Positions 1-5,829 of a stretch of DNA of 64,000 bases are shown here, one piece after another. Both the position numbers and the translations under genes were made by a program. Source of the stretch: JAEMQF01 sp963850525 (GTDB lineage: Bacteria > Pseudomonadota > Gammaproteobacteria > Burkholderiales > Burkholderiaceae_C); NCBI GenBank assembly GCA_963850525.1, contig CAWKLQ010000008.1, positions 248,001-312,000 on the forward strand, given 5' to 3'. The notes beneath the pieces are model-generated. The model searched no databases and was not told the origin of the DNA. It was given only the letters and a program-made list of their open reading frames with translations. Positions within the stretch are counted from its first letter, which is position 1, and every line of letters starts with the position of its first letter.

Positions 1-207
1 GACGGTGTGGACGCGGTCGCGGTTTTCTATGTCGCCGTCGATGCCATCGCGGCCACCGCGGCAGGCATCGCGCTGCGCGAATTTGCACTGACCCTGCCGC
101 ACCACCAGCGGCCGCGCTGGCTGCACGTGATCGATGCGCTGCCGCGCGGCCCCACCGGCAAGTTGCTGCGGCGCAAGCTCCAGGAGCTGCACGCGACGCT
201 GGATTGA
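1..207 (+). CDS. Acyl-CoA ligase (AMP-binding), C-terminal end only
   Basis: Only the last 68 residues are in the window; the gene begins upstream. The tail contains LPRGPTGKLLRRKL, which matches the C-terminal PxxxxGKxxR motif of ANL-superfamily acyl/aryl-CoA ligases. Its lysine is the one that contacts the acyl-adenylate in this family. The enzyme would activate a carboxylic acid to its CoA thioester in the cytoplasm. It ends 4 nt before an enoyl-CoA hydratase ATG, so the two are probably co-transcribed in a CoA-ester degradation unit. The substrate cannot be read from this fragment. Confidence 0.8.
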   Translation, partial: DGVDAVAVFYVAVDAIAATAAGIALREFALTLPHHQRPRWLHVIDALPRGPTGKLLRRKLQELHATLD

Positions 208-211
208 CGCG

Positions 212-1003
212 ATGCGCACACTCGTCCGCACTGAGCGTTGCGGCCATGTGCTCGTGGCCACGCTGGCGCGCCCGCCGGTCAACGCGCTGGACGACACCTT
301 GATCGCGCAGTTGCATGCGGTCCTCGACACGGCAATCGCCGACGCTGCCGTGTCGGTACTGCACCTGCGCAGCGAACAGCGAGTCTTCTCTGCAGGCGCG
401 GATCTCGCGCTGATCCGCGCGTGTTTCGAAACCCCGGCCGGGCCGGACGAAATGACGGAAGTGGTGCGCCACATGCAGCGGCTCTACGAACGCCTGGAGG
501 CGGCACCGCTCGCAACCGTCGCCGAAATCGGCGGCGCGGCGCTCGGCGGTGGGCTCGAACTCGCACTCGCGTGCGACTTTCGGGTCGCCGCGCTGGACGC
601 GACGCTCGGCCTGCCCGAAGCGGCGCTGGGCCTGCTGCCCGGCGCGGGCGGCACGCAACGCCTGACGCGCCTGTGCGGTCCCGGCGTGGCGAAGCGGCTG
701 ATCCTCGGCGCCGAAGTGATCAGCGGCGCGCAGGCGCTGCAACTGGGCATCGTGCAGTGGGCGCTGCCGCGCGAGCAACTCGCGCAGTGGGCGCGCGAAC
801 TCGCTGCGCGCTTGGGCACGATGCCCAAGGCCGCCCTCGCAGCGAACAAGCGTTGCATCGCTGCGCAGAGCGACTCGCTGCGCGACGGCTACGCCGAAGA
901 AATTTTGGAGACGCGCCAGCTTTACGACCACCCTGAGACGCGCCAGCGCGTGAACAAATTTCTCGCGCGCAGTGCGGCCAAACGACGCAAGGTGCTCGCG
1001 TGA
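212..1003 (+). CDS. Enoyl-CoA hydratase/isomerase family protein
   Basis: A 263-residue crotonase-fold protein of normal family length. It should hydrate a 2-enoyl-CoA in a beta-oxidation-like pathway. The oxyanion-hole segments FSAGADL (around residue 59) and GGAALGGGLE (around 107) are present. Both glutamates that act as general acid/base in hydratases are kept: E116 in GGGLE and E136 in GLPE, followed by PGAGGTQR. This favours a true hydratase over an isomerase. The ATG at 212 is preferred because it falls just after the ligase stop and starts a typical MRTLVRTER N-terminus. The stop overlaps the GTG of the next gene. Substrate unknown. Confidence 0.88.
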   Translation: MRTLVRTERCGHVLVATLARPPVNALDDTLIAQLHAVLDTAIADAAVSVLHLRSEQRVFSAGADLALIRACFETPAGPDEMTEVVRHMQRLYERLEAAPLATVAEIGGAALGGGLELALACDFRVAALDATLGLPEAALGLLPGAGGTQRLTRLCGPGVAKRLILGAEVISGAQALQLGIVQWALPREQLAQWARELAARLGTMPKAALAANKRCIAAQSDSLRDGYAEEILETRQLYDHPETRQRVNKFLARSAAKRRKVLA

Positions 1004-1242
1004 GACAGTGGCGCGACAGCGCCGGAAGGCACATCGACGTGCGCGGCCTGCCGCCCCCGCGGCCGCTGGTCGAGATCCTGCGCCTTGTGCACGAGCAAGG
1101 CGAGAGCATTGAGGCGGTCATCGTGCACCACGACCGCGACCCGCAACTGCTCTACCCTGAACTCGCCGAGATCGGTTGGGAGGCCGAGCGCATCGCCGGC
1201 GAGCCCGGCGAAGTGCGCCTGAAACTTCAGCGCAGCGCTTGA
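1000..1242 (+). CDS. DUF2249 domain protein
   Basis: An 80-residue protein starting at GTG, overlapping the hydratase stop by 4 nt. The segment IDVRGLPPPRPLVEILRLV followed by HHDRDPQLLYPELAEIGW is characteristic of the DUF2249 family. These proteins often sit beside NnrS, hemerythrin-like and MIP18 genes in denitrifiers. No biochemical role is established. The fold is that of a small sulfur-carrier-like (TusA-type) protein, but no catalytic cysteine is visible here. It overlaps the next gene as ATGA, so it opens the nitrosative-stress group of this window. Confidence 0.75.
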   Translation: MRQWRDSAGRHIDVRGLPPPRPLVEILRLVHEQGESIEAVIVHHDRDPQLLYPELAEIGWEAERIAGEPGEVRLKLQRSA

Positions 1243-2543
1243 TGGCCGTCGGTGCTGGCGCTTTCATCGGCGGCGCGAAGAGCCGCTTGCTGCCGGTGTC
1301 GATTCCGTTTCGCTTCTTCGGCGCGGCCGTCGTCTGCCACTTGCTCGCCTGGCTCGCGCTGTTGGCGGGTGCGCAGGGCTGGCCGAGCTTTGGCGGTGGC
1401 CTGGGTTGGCTGCTGGCCGCACTGCACCTCGTGACGCTGGGCGTCCTCGGAATGACGGCGATCGGCGCGAGCCTGCAGTTGCTGCCGGTGGCGACGCGCC
1501 AGCCGGTGCGCTTCGTCCACGCGCCCGCGGCGATCTGGTGGCTTTATGCGCCCGGCGTCGCCGCGCTGGCGCTGGGCATGGGCGCCGCGCTGCCGTGGCT
1601 GCTGGGCTTTGGTGCGCTGGCCGTGCTGCTCGCCCTGCTCGGCTACGCCGTGCTGCTCGCATTCAATTTGTCGGGAGCCCGCGGCATGCCAGGGGTCGTG
1701 CTGCACGGCTGGGCTGCGCTCGCCTGCCTGCTCGTCGTCTTGGCCACCGCCGCGTCGCTCGCCCTCGCCTACCTGGGGGCGCCGCTCGTCGATCGCTCGA
1801 GCGCATTGGCGCTGCACGTCGCTTTCGCCGCGTACGGCTTCATGGGGCTGCTCGCGTTCGGGCTGTCGGCCATCCTGGTGCCGATGTTCGCGCTCGCCGA
1901 CATGCCCAACGAGCGCGTGTCGATGGCGTCGTGCGGGCTCGGCGTCGCCGCGCTGCTGCTCGCAGGACTCGCCGCATTCGGCGTTGCACCTCAGTTGCTG
2001 CGCGTGTGCGCGCTGGCGCTGGGCAGCACCGCGGTGGCCGTGCACCTGGTGCAGATACGCGCGGCCCTGCGCAGCGGCATGCGGCGCGAACTCGGCCGCT
2101 CGTTCACGCTCGTGAAAATCGCCTGGGCGATGCTGGTGCTCAGTCTGGCCGCGGCGCTCGCCATCGTGCTGGGCGCGCCGCTGCACGGCCTGCACGCACT
2201 CTTCGGGCTGCTGCTCATAGGCGGTTGGCTGCTCAGCTTTGTGCTCGGCATGCTGCAGCGCATCCTGCCTTTCCTGGCTTCGATGCACGGCGTGCGCGGT
2301 GCCGGGCGAGCTGCGACGCCCTCGTCGCTGAGCGCGCCGTTTCCGCTCGCCTTGCACTTCTTCTGTCACCTCGCTGCGCTCGCCGGGCTCGCGCTCGCCG
2401 TCGTTGCGGAAAGCACAACCCTGGCCGCGCTCGCGGCGGGAATCGGCGCACTCGGCGCTGCGGCGTTCGGCGCCTTCTTCGTGATCCTGCTGCGCCGCAT
2501 GCGGCTCGGCACCGCGGCCCGCCCCGCCGACCGCGGCGCTTGA
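1242..2543 (+). CDS. Polytopic membrane protein, NnrS/heme-copper-oxidase-like
   Basis: A 433-residue, very hydrophobic protein with about 12 predicted membrane spans and no soluble domain. Several spans carry histidines near their ends (CHLLAW, LHLVTLG, LHVAFAAYG, LHFFCHLAAL). This resembles the heme-ligand arrangement of NnrS-like and subunit-I-like proteins, although I see no complete set of oxidase ligands. The ATG at 1242 overlaps the DUF2249 stop (ATGA), implying translational coupling. Context with DUF2249, hemerythrin and a second NnrS-like gene suggests a role in NO or O2 stress. Function is inferred from neighbours; a transporter of unknown type is the alternative. Confidence 0.6.
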   Translation: MAVGAGAFIGGAKSRLLPVSIPFRFFGAAVVCHLLAWLALLAGAQGWPSFGGGLGWLLAALHLVTLGVLGMTAIGASLQLLPVATRQPVRFVHAPAAIWWLYAPGVAALALGMGAALPWLLGFGALAVLLALLGYAVLLAFNLSGARGMPGVVLHGWAALACLLVVLATAASLALAYLGAPLVDRSSALALHVAFAAYGFMGLLAFGLSAILVPMFALADMPNERVSMASCGLGVAALLLAGLAAFGVAPQLLRVCALALGSTAVAVHLVQIRAALRSGMRRELGRSFTLVKIAWAMLVLSLAAALAIVLGAPLHGLHALFGLLLIGGWLLSFVLGMLQRILPFLASMHGVRGAGRAATPSSLSAPFPLALHFFCHLAALAGLALAVVAESTTLAALAAGIGALGAAAFGAFFVILLRRMRLGTAARPADRGA

Positions 2544-2579
2544 GCTGCATCAAGCCCTGCCGCCGTGCAGTCGCTATTC

Positions 2580-2595
2580 TGGTATTTGCATACCA
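2580..2595. promoter_or_regulatory. Perfect 6-4-6 palindrome upstream of hemerythrin gene
   Basis: TGGTATTTGCATACCA is a perfect inverted repeat (TGGTAT, 4-nt loop, ATACCA) in an AT-rich island within otherwise very GC-rich DNA. It lies 16 nt before the TTG start of the hemerythrin gene, so a bound repressor would block transcription or translation start. It matches neither the FNR/DNR consensus nor the NsrR consensus closely. The cognate regulator is unknown. Confidence 0.55.
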
Positions 2596-2611
2596 ATATT
2601 GGGGGTCGCCG

Positions 2612-3106
2612 TTGAGCGCCGCACAACAAGTCAGCCACACGTTGGACACTGAACACCGCAGCAGCCTGGATCTATTGGGCCGCGTCGAAGCGGCGTTCGC
2701 GCGCCTGTCGCGCAAAGGCGGCGCGCGCGACGCCGACTTCATCAAGCTCGCGGCGGCGTTTGCGCGCCTCATCGAACAAGACATCACGCGCCATTTCGAC
2801 TTCGAAGAGCGCGAGCTGTTTCCACGCATGGCGCAGGCGGGCGAAGGCGACATCGCCGAGCTGCTCAAGGAGGAGCACGACGCGATCCGCGCCGTGGCGG
2901 CCGAAATCCTGCCGCTCGTGCACGCCGCCGCAGCGGCAACCCTCGACGACGCGGGTTTCGACGCACTCAAGCGCGGCGCGCTCGAGATGGTCGAGCGCCA
3001 GGTCGCGCACATCCAGAAAGAGACGATGGCGCTGCTGCCGCTGCTCGACGACCTGCTCGACCATGAGGCCGACCGCGAACTCGCTTTCGCCTACGCGTCG
3101 AGCTGA
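2612..3106 (+). CDS. Hemerythrin HHE-domain protein
   Basis: A 164-residue four-helix protein with the hemerythrin-like di-iron ligand pattern: H9 and H15 in the first helix, H61 and E65 in HFDFEERELFP, H89 in EEHD, and a later His in AHIQKE. Single-domain HHE proteins of denitrifiers bind O2 or NO, or take part in repair of NO-damaged iron centres. I chose the TTG at 2612 because GGGGGT lies just upstream and the first helix begins there; no ATG fits. It follows the membrane protein by 68 nt and has its own palindromic operator candidate, so it may be separately regulated. Confidence 0.72.
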   Translation: MSAAQQVSHTLDTEHRSSLDLLGRVEAAFARLSRKGGARDADFIKLAAAFARLIEQDITRHFDFEERELFPRMAQAGEGDIAELLKEEHDAIRAVAAEILPLVHAAAAATLDDAGFDALKRGALEMVERQVAHIQKETMALLPLLDDLLDHEADRELAFAYASS

Positions 3107-3128
3107 CGCCCAACCTGCGCAACCTCGC

Positions 3129-3160
3129 TCAACCCCGCCCAACCCCGCCCAACCCGGCGA
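3129..3160 (+). repeat. Short tandem decamer repeat upstream of GNAT gene
   Basis: About three copies of a 10-bp unit (CTCAACCCCG, CCCAACCCCG, CCCAACCCGG), with further degenerate units on either side, fill the short gap between the hemerythrin stop and the GNAT start. Slippage could change copy number and so the spacing to the start codon. No regulatory role is shown. Confidence 0.5.
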
Positions 3161-3168
3161 AACACCCC

Positions 3169-4182
3169 ATGCAAGCTCACCCGAACCCAACGGCGTCGGT
3201 CCGCGCCCTGACGCAGCACGACCTGGATGCGGTCGTCGCCATCGACGCGGCCCTCGAAGGCCAGCCGCGCCGCGCCTACTTCCAGCGCCGGCTGAAGGCG
3301 GCGCTGAAGGACACGCGTCTGCACGTGCAGCTCGCCGCAGCCGACGCCGACGGCCTCGCCGGCTACATCCTGGCGCGGCGCATCGAGGGCGAATTCGGCC
3401 GGCCATTGCCGAGCCTGCGGCTCGAGGCGATCGGCGTACGCCCCGCGCAGCGCGGCCACGGCGTGGGCAAGCTGCTGATGGACGCGCTGTTGCACTACGC
3501 GCAGCAGCACGGTGTGGCTGAGCTGCGCACCGCGGCGCACTGGAGCGACCACGCCATGCTGCACTGGCTCGACGCGGTGGGTTTCCAGCTGGCGCCAAAC
3601 CAGGTGGTCGAGTGCGCCGTCGACGAGGGTTATCGCGCCGAGCGCGGCGACGCGCTGGAGCTCCCCGAAGGCCTGGGAACGAGCCGCGAGATCGACTACG
3701 GCGCGCCCGCCGGCAACGACTTCGACCGCGTCGCGACGTTGCACTGCGAGGTGCGGCCCATGGCCCGTGCGGACCTGCCGCAAATCGTGCGCATCGACCG
3801 CGTGCTCACCGGCCGGGATCGCCAAGCAAGCATCGCCGCCAAGCTCGACGAGGCGATGGCGGAATCGGGCGTGCGCGTCTCGCTCAGCGCACGCCTGGAC
3901 GACGCGATCGTCGGCTACCTGATGGCGCGCGCCGATTTCGGCGACTTCGGTCGTGCCCAACCGGTGGCCGTGCTCGACACGATAGGCGTCGATCCGGCGG
4001 TCGCGCACCGCGGCGTCGGCCACGCGCTGCTGTCGCAGCTGTTCGAAAATCTCGGCGCACTGCACGTCGACCGCGTCGAGACCGTCGTGGAGACGACGAC
4101 GCAGCTGGCGTTGCTCGGCTTCTTGCTGAGCACGGGCTTCAAGCCGTCGCAGCGCCTCGCGTTCGTGCGGCGGGTGCCATGA
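3169..4182 (+). CDS. Tandem GNAT-family N-acetyltransferase
   Basis: A 337-residue protein made of two GNAT domains, roughly residues 10-155 and 195-335. The first has a good acetyl-CoA pyrophosphate loop (RPAQRGHGVGKLL). The second has the weaker VDPAVAHRGVGHALL. Both copies start with a similar VRALTQHDLDAVVAIDAAL or VRPMARADLPQIVRIDRVL strand, so the protein arose by internal duplication. Acetyl acceptor unknown. It ends in an ATGA overlap with the MIP18-type gene and so belongs to the same transcript. There is no clear ribosome binding site before the ATG. Confidence 0.75.
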   Translation: MQAHPNPTASVRALTQHDLDAVVAIDAALEGQPRRAYFQRRLKAALKDTRLHVQLAAADADGLAGYILARRIEGEFGRPLPSLRLEAIGVRPAQRGHGVGKLLMDALLHYAQQHGVAELRTAAHWSDHAMLHWLDAVGFQLAPNQVVECAVDEGYRAERGDALELPEGLGTSREIDYGAPAGNDFDRVATLHCEVRPMARADLPQIVRIDRVLTGRDRQASIAAKLDEAMAESGVRVSLSARLDDAIVGYLMARADFGDFGRAQPVAVLDTIGVDPAVAHRGVGHALLSQLFENLGALHVDRVETVVETTTQLALLGFLLSTGFKPSQRLAFVRRVP

Positions 4183-4493
4183 CCCCATCGCCTGACGTCA
4201 GCGCGGTCTACGACGCGCTGCGCGAAGTCGACGACCCCGAGGCCGGCATGAACATCGTCGAACTCGGTCTGGTGTACCGCGTCGACGTTGTCGAGGGACG
4301 GATCGAAATCGACTTGACGATGACCACCCCCGCGTGCCCGGTCGCCGACATGCTCGTCGAACAAGCGACGCACGCCGCGCAGCGCGCCTGCCCGGATGGC
4401 ACCGAAGTGCGCCTGCAACTCGTCTGGGAGCCGATCTGGAACCCGTCAATGATGAGCGGCACGGCGCGCGAGTTTTTCGGCTGGGCGGGGTAG
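4179..4493 (+). CDS. MIP18/PaaD-like metal-sulfur cluster assembly factor (DUF59)
   Basis: A 104-residue DUF59-type protein. It has the family's DDPEAGMNIVELGLVY opening and the conserved cysteine in TTPACPVADML. Relatives (SufT, PaaD) help load Fe-S clusters onto target enzymes. Its place among DUF2249, hemerythrin and NnrS-like genes suits repair or loading of clusters under nitrosative stress rather than a phenylacetate role, because no paa genes are nearby. The start codon overlaps the GNAT stop (ATGA). Assignment to the family is firm; the target protein is unknown. Confidence 0.78.
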   Translation: MTPSPDVSAVYDALREVDDPEAGMNIVELGLVYRVDVVEGRIEIDLTMTTPACPVADMLVEQATHAAQRACPDGTEVRLQLVWEPIWNPSMMSGTAREFFGWAG

Positions 4494-4527
4494 CGGTGAG
4501 CGCAGCGCCAATGACCCCCGAGCACTC

Positions 4528-4616
4528 GTCACCCCGTGCTGGACACGGGGTCCACCGTGACCGCGCGCACCACGAACCCACGCACTTCGTCACCCCGTGC
4601 CTGACACGGGGTCCAC
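4528..4616. repeat. Two REP-like CACGGGG repeats before NnrS-like gene
   Basis: Two near-identical units, each GTCACCCCGTG, 5 nt, CACGGGGTCCAC, lie at 4528-4555 and 4589-4616 in the same orientation. Each forms a hairpin through CCCCGTG/CACGGGG. The same stem occurs inside the larger GTCATCCCGGCG elements at 13.9 and 56.8 kb. The second unit runs into the 5' end of the following gene. Confidence 0.8.
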
Positions 4617-5733
4617 TCTGAACGCGCCACGCGCGCCGACGAACCTTGCGCCCTGGCAGCGCGTGCCGCTGCTCATGCTTGGATTCGTCGCACTCGTCGC
4701 CGGCAGCGCGGCCGGCCTGGCGCGTCTGGGCTGGGCACTGCCCGACGCGGCCAGCGCGATCGCCGCGCTGCACGGCCCGCTGATGATTTGCGGCTTCTTC
4801 GGCGTCGTGATTTCGCTCGAACGCGCGGTCGCGCTTGCGCGCCTGTGGGCCTATTGCGCGCCGCTCAGCGCGGGGCTGGGAACGCTCGCGCTGCTCGGCG
4901 GCTTGCAGCACGCCGCGCCCTGGTTTTACGTCGCCAGCGGCGTGGTGCTCGGCGCAGCGTCGCTCGACATCGTGCGCCGCCAGCGCGCGCTCTTCACGTG
5001 TCACGCTCGCGCTCGGCGCCCTCGCCTGGCTGGCCGGCAGCGTGCGCTGGGCCTTGGGCGTTGCGGTGCACGAGGTCGTTCCCTGGTGGCTCGCCTTCCT
5101 GGTGCTGACGATCGCCGGCGAGCGCCTCGAACTCTCGCGATTCATGCCACCCTCCGCCACAGCGACACGCGTCTTCGCCGGCCTGCTCGTCGCCTGCATC
5201 GCCGGGCTCGCCGGCGACACGCACGGCATGCAGCTGGGGCGGGCTGCTCTTCGCCGCGGCGCTGCTCGGCCTGGCGCTGGTGGCTGCTGCGCCAGGACGT
5301 CGCGCGGCGCACCGTGCGTACCCAGGGCCTGACGCGCTTCATTGCGGTCGCGCTGTTGTCGGGTTACTTCTGGCTTGCGGTGGCCGGAGCCACCGCCTTG
5401 GTGAACGGCGGTGTTCAGCCCGGCAGCGCCGCCTACGACGCGGCCCTGCACGCGCTGCTGCTCGGCTTCGTGTTCTCGATGGTGTTCGGCCACGCGCCGA
5501 TCATCCTGCCCGCCGTGCTCCACGTGAAATTGCCCTATCACCCGAGCTTCTATGCGCCGCTCGCGGCGTTGCACGTTTCGCTGCTCGTGCGGCTGAGCGG
5601 CGACCTGCTTGGATCGCCCGCGGCGCTTCGCGTCGGCGGCCTGTTGCACGCGCTCGCGCTGCTCGGATTCATCGGCAACAGCGCTTTCGCGGTGTGGCGG
5701 GGCAAGCCAAGCGTGGCGCGCCAAGGATCTTGA
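4597..5733 (+). CDS. NnrS-like polytopic membrane protein, three frame breaks
   Basis: Read across three extra-base frame breaks (near 5000, 5236 and 5279), this gives about 377 residues with roughly 10-12 membrane spans. Histidine-bearing segments such as ALHGPLMICGFFGVVISLER and FVFSMVFGHAPIILPAVLHV resemble the heme- and copper-binding NnrS family, which relieves NO stress. All three breaks are resolved by dropping one base, and the rest of the gene is intact, so sequence error is likelier than decay. The GTG at 4597 lies inside a REP-like unit. A start at CTG 4618 or a later in-frame codon is possible. It closes the NO-response group. Confidence 0.55.
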   Translation: MPDTGSTLNAPRAPTNLAPWQRVPLLMLGFVALVAGSAAGLARLGWALPDAASAIAALHGPLMICGFFGVVISLERAVALARLWAYCAPLSAGLGTLALLGGLQHAAPWFYVASGVVLGAASLDIVRRQRALFTCHARARRPRLAGRQRALGLGRCGARGRSLVARLPGADDRRRAPRTLAIHATLRHSDTRLRRPARRLHRRARRRHARHAAGAGCSSPRRCSAWRWWLLRQDVARRTVRTQGLTRFIAVALLSGYFWLAVAGATALVNGGVQPGSAAYDAALHALLLGFVFSMVFGHAPIILPAVLHVKLPYHPSFYAPLAALHVSLLVRLSGDLLGSPAALRVGGLLHALALLGFIGNSAFAVWRGKPSVARQGS

Positions 5734-5829
5734 TTGAACCACCTATCCTCCGCTCGGCGCCCGCGCTACCCGAGAGTTGACAGCCACCGGATCGCGGGCC
5801 GATCATCGACCCGCCCTCGTCCTCACCTC

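Noticed and set aside
1406..2611. Long open frame leading into the hemerythrin gene
   Set aside because: It overlaps the polytopic membrane protein in another frame and is Arg/Ala-rich, a GC-driven shadow. Homology begins only at the TTG 2612.
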